From the NCBI RefSeq assembly GCF_013868155.1, contig NZ_JACEOG010000001.1, positions 1,116,001 through 1,180,000 on the forward strand: 64,000 nt of DNA. The letters run 5' to 3'. Within the stretch, counting starts at the first letter, position 1; the number at the start of each line of letters is the position of its first letter. The position numbers and the translations under genes were made by a program. This document shows, in pieces, positions 17,809 to 26,085 of the stretch. The notes under the pieces were generated by a model that was not told where the DNA came from, did no database searches, and saw nothing but the letters and a program-made list of their open reading frames with translations. This stretch comes from Aeromicrobium phoceense. GTDB lineage: Bacteria; Actinomycetota; Actinomycetes; Propionibacteriales; Nocardioidaceae.

Positions 17809-19338
17809 ATGACCGCCACCATCGAATCCGGCGTCGACGCGGCCGAAGGCCCCACGCCCACGTTCGACTCGTTCAACCCCGCCACGGGCGACGTCGTCGG
17901 CACCCCCCCGATCGACGGCCGGGCCGGGGTCGACGCTGCCGTGGCCGCCGCGCGCGAGGCGTCCGCGTGGTGGCGCGCCCTGGGCTTCGACGGCCGCAAG
18001 GAGTACCTGCTGCAGTGGCGCAGCGTCCTGACCCGCCGGCTCAACCAGCTCTCCGACCAGGTGCACCGCGAGGGCGGCAAGCCGCACGGCGACGCCCTGC
18101 TGGAGGCGGGTCTGGCGATCGACCACATCGCGTGGGCGGCCAAGAGCGCGGGCAAGGTGCTCGGTCGCCACAAGGTGAGCACCGGCCTGCTGATGTCGAA
18201 CCAGACGGCGTACGTCGAGTACAAGCCGCTCGGCGTGGTGGGCGTCATCGGCCCGTGGAACTACCCCACGTTCACGCCCATGGGCTCGATCGCCTACGCC
18301 CTCGCGGCCGGCAACGCGGTGGTCTTCAAGCCCAGCGAGTACACGCCCGGCGTCGGGCGCTTCCTCGTCGACACCTTCACCGAGGTCGTCCACGGCCGCC
18401 CCGTGCTGAACCTCGTCACCGGCCTGGGCGAGACCGGCAACCACCTGTGCACCGCCGCGGTCGACAAGATCGCGTTCACGGGATCGGCCGCCACCGGCAA
18501 GAAGGTCATGGCGGCGTGCGCCGAGAACCTGACGCCCGTGGTGATCGAGGCCGGCGGCAAGGACTCGCTCATCGTCGACGAGGACGCCGACCTCCAGGCC
18601 GCGGCCGAGGCGGCCCTGTGGGCCGGGATGTCCAACGCGGGCCAGACCTGCATCGGCACCGAGCGCGTCTACGTGCACGAGCGGGTGTTCGACCCGTTCA
18701 TGGCCGAGCTGCTGAAGCAGGCCGAGGGCATCCGCCCGGGCTACGACGACGGCGGCGTCTACGGCCCCGCGACGATGCCCAAGCAGCTCGACGTGATCCG
18801 CAGCCACATCGACGACGCGCTCGCGCGCGGCGGCCGGGCGGTGCTGGGTGGCGCCGGAGCCGTGGGCGAGAAGTACGTGCAGCCCACGATCCTCACGCAC
18901 GTCCCCGAGGACTCCCTGGCCGTCACGGAGGAGACGTTCGGGCCCACCCTCGTGGTGAACCCCGTCAAGGACATGGACGAGGCCGTCGAGCTCACCAACG
19001 CCACGAAGTACGGCCTGGCCGGTGCCGTGTTCGGCAAGAAGCGCGCACTCGACGTCGCCTCGCGCATCCGCTCGGGCATGACGTCGGTGAACTCGGTAAT
19101 CTCCTTCGCCGCCATCCCCGGCCTGCCGTTCGGTGGCGTCGGCGACTCGGGATTCGGCCGCATCCACGGCCCCGACGGCCTGCGCGAGTTCACGTACCCG
19201 AAGGCCATCACGAAGCAGCGGATGAAGCCGCTGCTGATGCTGCAGTCGATGACCCGCGACGAGAAGACCGAGAGCCGCTTCCAGCAGCTCCTCACCGTCA
19301 TGCACGGCGGGTCTAGCACCCTGCCGAAGAAGCGCTGA
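17809..19338 (+). CDS. Aldehyde dehydrogenase family protein
   Basis: 509 aa NAD(P)-dependent aldehyde dehydrogenase. GPWNYPTFTPMGS and FTGSAATGKKVM bind the cofactor; the general base is E247 (VIEAGGKDS) and the nucleophile C281 (GQTCIGTERV). Begins one base after the GMC oxidoreductase stop and is surely cotranscribed, so the pair turns an alcohol into a carboxylate (inference). A betaine aldehyde role is possible but the sequence alone does not prove it. A strong hairpin terminator follows. Confidence 0.9.
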   Translation: MTATIESGVDAAEGPTPTFDSFNPATGDVVGTPPIDGRAGVDAAVAAAREASAWWRALGFDGRKEYLLQWRSVLTRRLNQLSDQVHREGGKPHGDALLEAGLAIDHIAWAAKSAGKVLGRHKVSTGLLMSNQTAYVEYKPLGVVGVIGPWNYPTFTPMGSIAYALAAGNAVVFKPSEYTPGVGRFLVDTFTEVVHGRPVLNLVTGLGETGNHLCTAAVDKIAFTGSAATGKKVMAACAENLTPVVIEAGGKDSLIVDEDADLQAAAEAALWAGMSNAGQTCIGTERVYVHERVFDPFMAELLKQAEGIRPGYDDGGVYGPATMPKQLDVIRSHIDDALARGGRAVLGGAGAVGEKYVQPTILTHVPEDSLAVTEETFGPTLVVNPVKDMDEAVELTNATKYGLAGAVFGKKRALDVASRIRSGMTSVNSVISFAAIPGLPFGGVGDSGFGRIHGPDGLREFTYPKAITKQRMKPLLMLQSMTRDEKTESRFQQLLTVMHGGSSTLPKKR

Positions 19339-19354
19339 CACGCCGCTGACGCAC

Positions 19355-19393
19355 CAGAGCGCCCCGGGTCCCTGAGGGACTCGGGGCGCTCTG
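19355..19393. terminator. Hairpin terminator between convergent genes
   Basis: CAGAGCGCCCCG (19355-19366) pairs with CGGGGCGCTCTG (19382-19393), with an inner GTCCC/GGGAC stem. No T-run follows, but its place between the convergent dehydrogenase and secreted-protein genes fits a bidirectional terminator. Confidence 0.75.
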
Positions 19394-19407
19394 TCGGTGG
19401 GTGCCCG

Positions 19408-20628
19408 TCACTTCCTCACGCGGAAGTGCTTCTTGGCCACGGGGCCGAGGCCCTTGCTGTTCCTCGCCTGCACGAAGACGGTGTTCACGCCGTTGCGGAG
19501 CTTGGAGCGCTTGATCACCATCGCTCGCTTGGACCCGCTCACGTTGCGCTTGAGCAGCGTCTTGCCGCCCTTCTTCACCACGATCCGGTACGAGGTGATC
19601 TTGGCGCCACCGTTGGACGCGGGGGCCTTCCAGACGACCTTGCGCACCTTCGAGGTCTTCTTGCCGCCGACCTTGAGGGCCCGGACCTTCCCGGGCCGGG
19701 TGGCCGGCTTCACGAAGAGGCTCTTGAACACGAGATACCGGCCCTGGTTGAAGTTGGCGACCGCGAACGAGCCGCCGCTCAGGATCGTGAGGCCCGTCGG
19801 GAGGTTCAGGTCCGACGCGGGTCCGCCGAGCACCTTGAGCGGGCCGTCGTTCCCGTTGGCGTTCGGCGCGAACACCCGCACCGTCGAGGGACTGAACGTG
19901 GCGACGTGGATCCGGCCGGCCGAGTCGGCGTCCAGGCCGTTGATCTCGGTGTTCGGCAGGGCGTTGTTGATCGACTGGATCGGCGTGGCGAAGCCGTCCA
20001 CGGTGCGCGAGTACGCCCGCAGCTGGGTGCCGCTGGCCGTCCACACCCGCGGTCCGGAGACCACGATGGACCTGCCGTTGCCGAGTCCGGTCACGGCCCG
20101 CTCGGTCGGTGCCGGGTTGCCCGTCGCGGAGGGCGAGTAGACGTTGTACCCGCTGGCCTTGCGGACGTAGATCTCACCACCGGCGATGTCGATCCCGTAG
20201 GTCGATCCGGCCCCGGTGCCGAACGTCTTGACCGGAGCCACGTTGCCCGAGGCGTTCGGGGCGAAGACGAGCACCGTGCCGCCGATGTTGGCGACGTAGA
20301 GGAAGCCGTTGCTGTCCAGCGCCACGTCGCGCGGGGTGGCCAGCTGGGTCGAGGCGCCGCTGATCCGGCGCAGCGGGGCCGAGGCGCCCGAGGCGTTCTT
20401 GCGGTGGACGACGATCGCGTCGTTGCCCTGGGACGCCACGTAGACGTTCCCGGCTGCGTCGTCCTCGATGCCGATGGGGCCGGACAGCTCTCCGCTGACG
20501 GTCTTGGTGGGCGGTACGTCCACGTTCACCGCGGCGGTCGCGGGTGCGGCGGCGATCAGCCCGGCGACGAGCGCGCCGGTGGTGCCGAGCGCGAACGCCC
20601 GGGAGGTGGTCTTGACGAGGGGGGTCAT
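19408..20628 (-). CDS. Secreted beta-propeller protein with C-terminal fibronectin type III domain
   Basis: 406 aa. A signal peptide (LGTTGALVAGLIAAAPATAA, cleavage near residue 34) is followed by repeated ~40-residue blocks of the form 'G..V.VAS.GND.I.V' and 'LYVANIGGTVLVFAPNASGN', which suggest an NHL-like propeller. From about residue 300 an FN3-like domain follows (PGKVRALKVGGKKTSKVRKV, KITSYRIVVKKGG). Ligand or target is unknown. Start ATG 20628 is preferred because GGAGA lies 7 bases upstream; another ATG at 20640 is in frame. Confidence 0.75.
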   Translation of the reverse strand: MTPLVKTTSRAFALGTTGALVAGLIAAAPATAAVNVDVPPTKTVSGELSGPIGIEDDAAGNVYVASQGNDAIVVHRKNASGASAPLRRISGASTQLATPRDVALDSNGFLYVANIGGTVLVFAPNASGNVAPVKTFGTGAGSTYGIDIAGGEIYVRKASGYNVYSPSATGNPAPTERAVTGLGNGRSIVVSGPRVWTASGTQLRAYSRTVDGFATPIQSINNALPNTEINGLDADSAGRIHVATFSPSTVRVFAPNANGNDGPLKVLGGPASDLNLPTGLTILSGGSFAVANFNQGRYLVFKSLFVKPATRPGKVRALKVGGKKTSKVRKVVWKAPASNGGAKITSYRIVVKKGGKTLLKRNVSGSKRAMVIKRSKLRNGVNTVFVQARNSKGLGPVAKKHFRVRK

Positions 20629-20705
20629 CGATTTCTCCAATCTGGACGGGAAGCGGCGTTCCCATGACGGTGGAGAGCAGTCGTCGCCCGGGTTGAGACG
20701 GCGCG

Positions 20706-20711
20706 TAATCT
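20706..20711 (+). promoter_or_regulatory. Predicted leaderless -10 box (TAATCT)
   Basis: TAATCT ends 6 bases before GTG 20718 of the SGNH hydrolase gene. Confidence 0.5.
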
Positions 20712-20717
20712 CGGGGG

Positions 20718-21494
20718 GTGACTTTCGCGCGCTACGTGGCCCTGGGCGACTCCTTCACCGAGGGCGTCGGCGACGACGACCCGAGCCTGCCGAACGGCGT
20801 GCGGGGGTGGGCCGACCGGTTCGCCGCGGCGCTCGACCGCGCGCAGGGCGGCGGCCTGTCCTACGCCAACCTGGCGATCCGCGGTCGCAAGCTCGGGCCG
20901 ATCGCGGCCGAGCAGATCGACCCGGCGCTCGCGCTGCAGCCCGACCTCGTCACGATCTACGCCGGCGCGAACGACATCATGCGGCCCAAGGTCGACCTCG
21001 ACTGGCTGCTCGGGGAGTACGACCGGGTCATCGGGCGCCTCGCGGCGTCGGGCGCCCACGTGGTGATGTTCACCCCCGCCGACCCGGGCGGCTCGCGCAT
21101 CTACGCGCTGGTCCGTGCCCGCTTCGACCGCTACTGCAACGCCGTGCGCGAGATCGCGGCCCGTCACGGCGCGACGCTCGTGGACTACTGGCAGATCACC
21201 GACTACCGGGACCCGCGACTGTGGGACACCGACCGCATGCACATGTCGCCGGCCGGTCACCAGCGCATGGCGATCGCCGTGCTCGACGCCCTCGGCGTGC
21301 AGCACGACCTCGAGCCGCTGGTGCTCGCGGACGCCACGCCGTTGAGCGTCCTCGATCGAGTCAAGGCGCAGGTCCAGTGGGCCGTCGAGTACCTCGGACC
21401 GTGGATCAAGCGCCGCGTCACCGGCCGCTCCAGCGGGGACGGACTCGACCCCCGCTACCGCGAGCTGACGCCGCTCGGCGGCTCAGCCGCGTAA
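20718..21494 (+). CDS. SGNH/GDSL family hydrolase
   Basis: 258 aa. Block I is ALGDSFTEG with catalytic S12; block III is YAGANDIMRP; the catalytic Asp/His pair is D172/H175 in TDRMHMSPAGH. This is a cytoplasmic esterase/lipase-type enzyme with no signal peptide; the natural substrate is unknown. GTG 20718 is leaderless by position. The last 12 bases overlap the convergent AlkZ-like gene. Confidence 0.88.
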   Translation: MTFARYVALGDSFTEGVGDDDPSLPNGVRGWADRFAAALDRAQGGGLSYANLAIRGRKLGPIAAEQIDPALALQPDLVTIYAGANDIMRPKVDLDWLLGEYDRVIGRLAASGAHVVMFTPADPGGSRIYALVRARFDRYCNAVREIAARHGATLVDYWQITDYRDPRLWDTDRMHMSPAGHQRMAIAVLDALGVQHDLEPLVLADATPLSVLDRVKAQVQWAVEYLGPWIKRRVTGRSSGDGLDPRYRELTPLGGSAA

Positions 21495-22652
21495 CTCCTT
21501 CTCGACGGGCGTCCAGCGGCGGCCACGGGCCTTGACCACCGTGCCGCCGAGGCGCTGCTCGAGCGCGGCCGCCTCGGCATCGATCGCAGCGCCGGCCTCG
21601 GCGCCCACGTCGGCGAGCAGGCGCACCGCCACGGTGCCGTCGTCGCGGATCGCCCAGCCGCCCACGATCTCGCCGTCCTTCCAGACGGTGGGCCCGGCGT
21701 TGCCGGTGGTGTCGAAGACTCGCTCCGCGTGCGGGCCGAGATACCAGTCGCGCTGCTTCCAGCCCATCGTGGTGGGGTCGAGTGCCGGCAGCAGCGCCAC
21801 CCACGGGCCGGGGTCCGGCGTGGGCTCGAGGTCGTCGGCCAGCGCGATGCCGGGTGCCCCGTCGAGCGTGACCTCGGCGAGGTCGAGGGTGGCGAGCGCA
21901 GCCGTGGTGTGGCCCTTCGTCCACCCGGTCCACCACTGCAGGTCCTCGGGCCGGGCCGGGCCGAAGCGGGCGAGCCAGCGTCGAGCGACGGTCGCCCGCG
22001 CCTCGGCGGCATCGGGCAGGGGACCGAGCGCCGGCAGCCACCGGTGCATCGCGGCCCAGCGGAACTGGGTGGACGCCCAAGAGCCCGCAGGTCGAGCGCG
22101 CACCACGTGGCCCTCGGCCGACATCACCGTGAGCAACCGGCTGGCGATCGACTGCGAGGTGGCGTACTTCGTGCCGGCGCCGACCTCGATGCGGGTGCCC
22201 AGCAGCGGGTCGGCGGCGGCCAGCTCGGCGCTGCTGAACTCCTCGAGCCGGTCGAAGGCGGCCAGCGCCGCCGCGTGCGCCGACGCGAGCCACGTGTCGG
22301 GCTCGGCGATGCCCGAGTCGGCGATCATGCCGCGCAGCTTGCGGTACTCGGGCCCGGCGACGGAGTGCTGCACCGAGGCGAGGTACGCGCCGCAGTCCTG
22401 CGCGGGAACGGCGAAGACGGTGCGCCGCATGGCCAGCACCCGGACGAGGGAGCGGTCGGCGTAGAGCGCGCGCTCGACCTCGGCGACCTCCGGACGGGCG
22501 AGCCGGGCCATCGCCGACAGCACCATCGAGGCCGGGTCGGTGCTGTGCAGGGCGGTCACGGAGGACGCAACCTCCTCGGCGCTGGTGACCGGCGCCGCGA
22601 GGGCGTGCCTGACCCCGAGCCGCCGGCGTCGCTCCGCCACGTCGATCCGCAT
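21483..22652 (-). CDS. Winged-helix DNA-binding (AlkZ/YcaQ-like) protein
   Basis: 389 aa of the HTH_42 superfamily, which includes the interstrand-crosslink glycosylases AlkZ and YcaQ. Recognised from the N-terminal ALHSTDPASMVLSAMARL block, RRTVFAVPAQD, and the C-terminal wing WKDGEIVGGWAIRDDGTVAVRLLADVG. By eye, where glycosylases carry Q-x-Q or Q-x-D this protein reads H-S-T, so the catalytic role is open. Leaderless start at ATG 22652 (TAGCGT 6 bases upstream). It converges on the SGNH gene with a 12-base overlap. Confidence 0.8.
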   Translation of the reverse strand: MRIDVAERRRRLGVRHALAAPVTSAEEVASSVTALHSTDPASMVLSAMARLARPEVAEVERALYADRSLVRVLAMRRTVFAVPAQDCGAYLASVQHSVAGPEYRKLRGMIADSGIAEPDTWLASAHAAALAAFDRLEEFSSAELAAADPLLGTRIEVGAGTKYATSQSIASRLLTVMSAEGHVVRARPAGSWASTQFRWAAMHRWLPALGPLPDAAEARATVARRWLARFGPARPEDLQWWTGWTKGHTTAALATLDLAEVTLDGAPGIALADDLEPTPDPGPWVALLPALDPTTMGWKQRDWYLGPHAERVFDTTGNAGPTVWKDGEIVGGWAIRDDGTVAVRLLADVGAEAGAAIDAEAAALEQRLGGTVVKARGRRWTPVEKELRG

Positions 22653-22658
22653 GGGGCG

Positions 22659-22664
22659 ACGCTA
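22659..22664 (-). promoter_or_regulatory. Predicted leaderless -10 box (TAGCGT)
   Basis: TAGCGT on the minus strand ends 6 bases before ATG 22652 of the AlkZ-like gene. Confidence 0.5.
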
Positions 22665-22814
22665 GCGGTCGGCACCGACGGGACGCGCCCGGTGGCCGGT
22701 CACGGACCCTCGGTGAACCGCGATCGACAGGTTTCGCGCCTGTGTCCACCACGCCGACACGATCTGTGCCAACGTCACCGCGTGAGCCTGCGATCTGCAC
22801 TGCATCTCGACAGC

Positions 22815-22820
22815 CATGAT
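22815..22820 (+). promoter_or_regulatory. Possible -10 box (CATGAT) for a leaderless micro-ORF
   Basis: CATGAT ends 6 bases before ATG 22827, the same spacing as the TANNNT boxes elsewhere; the same CATGAT form precedes the DUF202 gene at 59545. Confidence 0.35.
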
Positions 22821-22826
22821 GGGGCC

Positions 22827-22856
22827 ATGGCACACGAGTCGGACGAGATCACGTGA
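22827..22856 (+). CDS. Nine-codon leader ORF overlapping the HipA-like start
   Basis: ATG 22827 opens a frame encoding MAHESDEIT and stops at TGA 22854-22856, which overlaps the GTG start of the HipA-like gene (GTGA 22853-22856). No good RBS precedes GTG 22853, so translation of the main gene may depend on ribosomes finishing this short ORF. This is a prediction from spacing; no homology can be claimed for nine residues. Confidence 0.35.
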   Translation: MAHESDEIT

Positions 22857-23614
22857 TCCCGCGGGTGACGGTCGTCAGGTACGTCACTCCCCTGCGCGAG
22901 GGCGGCAGCCTGCCCGGCGTGGTGGAGGCCGACGACCTCGGGACCTACGTCTGCAAGTTCTCCGGAGCAGGTCAGGGGCCCCGGGTGCTCGTCGCGGAGG
23001 TCATCGTGAGCGAGCTGGCCACCCGGCTGGGGCTGCGCACGCCTCGCCTCGTCGCCCTCGAGCTCGATCCTGCCATCGCGCGCTACGAGGCGGACGAGGA
23101 GGTGCAGGACCTGCTCAACGCCAGCATCGGCCTCAATCTCGGAGTCGACTTCCTTCCCGGATCCTTCGGGTTCGACGGCCACGTCGACGCGAGTGCCGAC
23201 GACCGAGGCATGATCCTGTGGCTCGACGCGTTCTGCGCGAACGTGGACCGCAGCTGGCGCAATCCCAACCTCCTGGTGTGGCACGGCGACGTGTGGGTCA
23301 TCGACCACGGCGCCTCGCTCTACTTCCACCACGCGTGGAGCCGGGGCATCACCGACCCCGCGCGTTTCGCCGCCCAGCCCTGGGACTCTTCCGACCACGT
23401 GCTGCGTTCGCACCTCGCCGAGGTGGCCTCGGCGGACGTCCGGGCCCGAGGCATCCTCTCCCGCGAGGTCTTCGAGGAGGTCGTGGCCGAGGTCCCGGAC
23501 GAGTGGTTGACCACGACCCCCGATGTGACGCCCCGGGCGCTGCGCGAGGCGTACGTCGAATTCCTCGCCGCGCGGCTGGGCAGCACCGCCTGGCTCCCGG
23601 AGGTGACGGCATGA
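22853..23614 (+). CDS. HipA-like kinase domain protein (HipA_2 type)
   Basis: 253 aa. N-terminal RYVTPLREGGSLPGVVEADD and YVCKFSGAGQGPRVLVAEVI form the nucleotide-binding part with a lysine in CKF. The catalytic loop is WLDAFCANVDRSWRNPNLL and a DFG-like site is VIDHGASLYFHH. This is the HipA_2 family of small kinase-like proteins, distinct from toxin HipA; the substrate is unknown. The frame has a stop at 22817, which leaves GTG 22853 as first start. The stop overlaps the DUF3037 gene by 4 bases, a frequent pairing in actinobacteria (family knowledge). Confidence 0.85.
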   Translation: MIPRVTVVRYVTPLREGGSLPGVVEADDLGTYVCKFSGAGQGPRVLVAEVIVSELATRLGLRTPRLVALELDPAIARYEADEEVQDLLNASIGLNLGVDFLPGSFGFDGHVDASADDRGMILWLDAFCANVDRSWRNPNLLVWHGDVWVIDHGASLYFHHAWSRGITDPARFAAQPWDSSDHVLRSHLAEVASADVRARGILSREVFEEVVAEVPDEWLTTTPDVTPRALREAYVEFLAARLGSTAWLPEVTA

Positions 23615-23991
23615 GCACGTACGCCTACCAGTACGTCGTCCTGCGATGCGTGCCACGCCCGGAGCGGGAGGAGTTCGTGAACGTCGGCGTCGTCCTCTAC
23701 TGCCAGGAGGCCGATCTCCTGGCCGTCGAGTGGAGGGTGGACCGGCAGCGCATCGCCGCGTTCGCCCCCGACCTGGACCCGGACCGTGTCTGCGCCGCCC
23801 TGGAGTTCGTGAGCGGCGTGTGCGCCGGTGACGCCCGGGGCGGCGAGGCCGCGTCTCGTCCGTTGGGCCAGCGATTCGGCTTCCTGAAGTCGCCGAAGTC
23901 GACCGTCGTGCAGCCGGGACCCGTGCACGGGGGAGTCGCCGAGGACCCCGCTGCGGAGCTGTCCCGCCTGAAGTCGCTGCTGGTCGGCTGA
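23611..23991 (+). CDS. DUF3037 domain-containing protein
   Basis: 126 aa. YAYQYVVLRCVPRPEREEFVNVGVVLYC is the DUF3037 signature. Function unknown. It is coupled to the HipA_2 gene by an ATGA overlap (23611-23614) and AGGTGACGGC lies in front, so the two proteins are probably made together and act together; whether they form a toxin-antitoxin-like pair cannot be said from sequence. Confidence 0.85.
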   Translation: MSTYAYQYVVLRCVPRPEREEFVNVGVVLYCQEADLLAVEWRVDRQRIAAFAPDLDPDRVCAALEFVSGVCAGDARGGEAASRPLGQRFGFLKSPKSTVVQPGPVHGGVAEDPAAELSRLKSLLVG

Positions 23992-24037
23992 CCCGGTCGC
24001 AGGCGGGACGGTCGCCGTGGCCCTCGCGGGCGGGCCG

Positions 24038-25285
24038 TCAGCGCAGGGCGTCGCGGACCGGGATCAGCTTGGCGTCGGCCTCGGCCAGCTCGTCGGCGGG
24101 GGAGGAGTCGGCGACGATCCCGCAGCCGGCGAAGAGCCGGGCGCCGCGGCCGTCGGCGCGCACCTGGGCCGAGCGCAGGCCGATGCCCCACTCGCCGTCG
24201 CCCGAGGCGCCGATCCAGCCGACGGGACCGGCGTACCGGCCCCGGTCCAGCCGCTCGATCTCGGCGATGACCCGGACGGCCTCGGCAGTCGGCGTGCCGC
24301 CCACGGCCGCCGACGGATGCAGGGAGGCCACGAGCGACAGGACGCCCGCGTCGTCGCGCAGCACGCCCGTGACGTCGGTCGCCAGGTGCATGACGTTGGG
24401 CAGGTGCAGCACGAAGGGCGACTCGGGCACGTTCATGCCGGTGCAGTGCGGGGCCAGGGCGTCGGCCACCGAGCGCACGGCGTACTCGTGCTCCTCGAGG
24501 TCCTTGCTGGAGCGGGCGAGCGATGCGGCCAGGCCGAGGTCGCGCGCGTCGTCGCCAGTCCGGCGGATCGTCCCGGCGAGCACGCGCGAGGTGACCAGGC
24601 CGCCCTGCAGGCGCACGAGCATCTCGGGCGTGGAGCCGAAGAAGCCGTCGACGTGGAACGTCCAGCAGCTGGGGTAGGTCGAGGCGAGCCGGCCGAGCGG
24701 CGCGCGCACGTCGAGGGGCTCGTCGAAGCGGGCGTCGACGGACCGCGCCAGGACCACCTTGTCGAGCTCGTCGGCCTGGATCCGGCGCACGGCCTTCTCG
24801 ACGGTGGCCGACCACGCCTCGCGGCGAGCGGGGTCATCGGCGAACCGCACACCGGCCGGATCCCGTGGCGTCGAGGCGGAGAGTTCGGGCACGGGGCCGA
24901 GCGAGCGACCGATGGTGGTGACCCAGCAGCGCCCGTCGCGGCGGCCCACGACGATCTCGGGAACGGTGAGCAGCGAGCCCGGGCGGTCGGCGAACGTGAA
25001 GCTGCCGAAGGCCACGAGGCCACTGCCGGGCAGCTCGACCTCGTCGCGGACGACCGAGGCGTCGACGACCTCGGCCCACCAGTCGTCGGCGGCGTCGAAG
25101 CGGTCGTCGCCGTCGGGCGCGAACGACGCCGCTCGGCCCCATCCGACGATGCCGTCGCCGCCGTGCACCCACGCCAGCGCGTCGGGGGAGGAGGGAAGGA
25201 GGGCGAGCAGCTCACCCGGATCGGCGATCTCGCGGGACCGTGCGACGAGCGGTTCGGCGCGTCCGTCGGTCGCCAGCGTGCTCAC
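24038..25285 (-). CDS. menF: Isochorismate synthase
   Basis: 415 aa chorismate-binding enzyme that opens the menaquinone pathway. Typical blocks: KVVLARSVDARFDEP, PEMLVRLQGGLVTSRVLAGTIRRTGD, HLATDVTGVL, LHPSAAVGGTPTAEAVRVI, and the C-terminal GWIGASGDGEWGIGLRSAQV. Isochorismate rather than salicylate or anthranilate is inferred from the men context and the divergent menG beside it. GTG 25285 is chosen because TAAGGT ends 7 bases upstream; the open frame continues further without a better start. Confidence 0.92.
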   Translation of the reverse strand: MSTLATDGRAEPLVARSREIADPGELLALLPSSPDALAWVHGGDGIVGWGRAASFAPDGDDRFDAADDWWAEVVDASVVRDEVELPGSGLVAFGSFTFADRPGSLLTVPEIVVGRRDGRCWVTTIGRSLGPVPELSASTPRDPAGVRFADDPARREAWSATVEKAVRRIQADELDKVVLARSVDARFDEPLDVRAPLGRLASTYPSCWTFHVDGFFGSTPEMLVRLQGGLVTSRVLAGTIRRTGDDARDLGLAASLARSSKDLEEHEYAVRSVADALAPHCTGMNVPESPFVLHLPNVMHLATDVTGVLRDDAGVLSLVASLHPSAAVGGTPTAEAVRVIAEIERLDRGRYAGPVGWIGASGDGEWGIGLRSAQVRADGRGARLFAGCGIVADSSPADELAEADAKLIPVRDALR

Positions 25286-25292
25286 CCGCTCC

Positions 25293-25298
25293 ACCTTA
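25293..25298 (-). promoter_or_regulatory. Predicted leaderless -10 box (TAAGGT) for menF
   Basis: TAAGGT on the minus strand ends 7 bases before GTG 25285, which settles the menF start. Confidence 0.5.
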
Positions 25299-25382
25299 CT
25301 AGCGCAGCGAGAAGGCACGTGGTGGACCGGCGGAACGGGCCGGACGTGGGGGCCGTGGGGGCGAGCGTGAGAAGGTGGCGCC

Positions 25383-26075
25383 ATGAGAGCAGGGCTGGAC
25401 AAGGATCCCCGCGACGTCGCGCGCATGTTCGACACGGTCGCGGCGCGGTACGACCTCACGAACGACGTCCTCTCCCTCGGTCAGGACCGCCGCTGGCGCA
25501 CCAAGGTCGTCGCCACCGTCGACCCGCAGCGCGGCGAGCGGATCCTCGACCTGGCGGCCGGCACCGGCACGTCCAGCGCGCCGTTCGCCGAGGCGGGCGC
25601 CCACGTCGTTCCGTGCGACTTCTCGATCGGCATGCTCGAGGTCGGCAAGCAGCAGTACCCGGGGCTGAACTTCACGGCGGGCGACGGGATGGCGCTGCCC
25701 TTCGCGGACGGCGTGTTCGACGCCGTCACGATCTCCTTCGGGCTGCGCAACATCCACGACCCGCTCCAGGGCCTGCGCGAGATGCTCCGCGTCACCCGTC
25801 CCGGCGGCCGGATCGTGGTGTGCGAGTTCTCCACGCCCACGTGGAAGCCCTTCGAGACGATCTACTCCAACTACCTCATGCGGGCGCTGCCGACGATCGC
25901 CCGCCGCGTCTCGTCGAACCCCGAGTCCTACGTCTACCTCGCCGAGTCAATCCGCTCCTGGCCCGACCAGCGCGGCCTCGCGATCCGCATGTCCGAGGCC
26001 GGCTGGGGCCCGGTCACGTGGCAGAACCTGTCCGGCGGGATCGTCGCCGTGCACCGCGCCGAGCGCCCCCTCTGA
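25383..26075 (+). CDS. menG: Demethylmenaquinone methyltransferase
   Basis: 230 aa UbiE/MenG-type SAM methyltransferase completing menaquinone. SAM motif I is [12 protein letters not shown]; other family blocks are [48 protein letters not shown] and [12 protein letters not shown]. Divergent from menF with ~97 bases between starts. It lies directly upstream of the nuo operon, which uses its product. No strong RBS or TANNNT box is visible before ATG 25383. Confidence 0.95.
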   Translation: MRAGLDKDPRDVARMFDTVAARYDLTNDVLSLGQDRRWRTKVVATVDPQRGERILDLAAGTGTSSAPFAEAGAHVVPCDFSIGMLEVGKQQYPGLNFTAGDGMALPFADGVFDAVTISFGLRNIHDPLQGLREMLRVTRPGGRIVVCEFSTPTWKPFETIYSNYLMRALPTIARRVSSNPESYVYLAESIRSWPDQRGLAIRMSEAGWGPVTWQNLSGGIVAVHRAERPL

Positions 26076-26085
26076 GGCGCGCGTC

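Noticed and set aside
14565..18248. A 1227-codon open frame on the minus strand across menD and the GMC oxidoreductase
   Set aside because: No recognisable domain; antisense to clear enzymes with conserved motifs.
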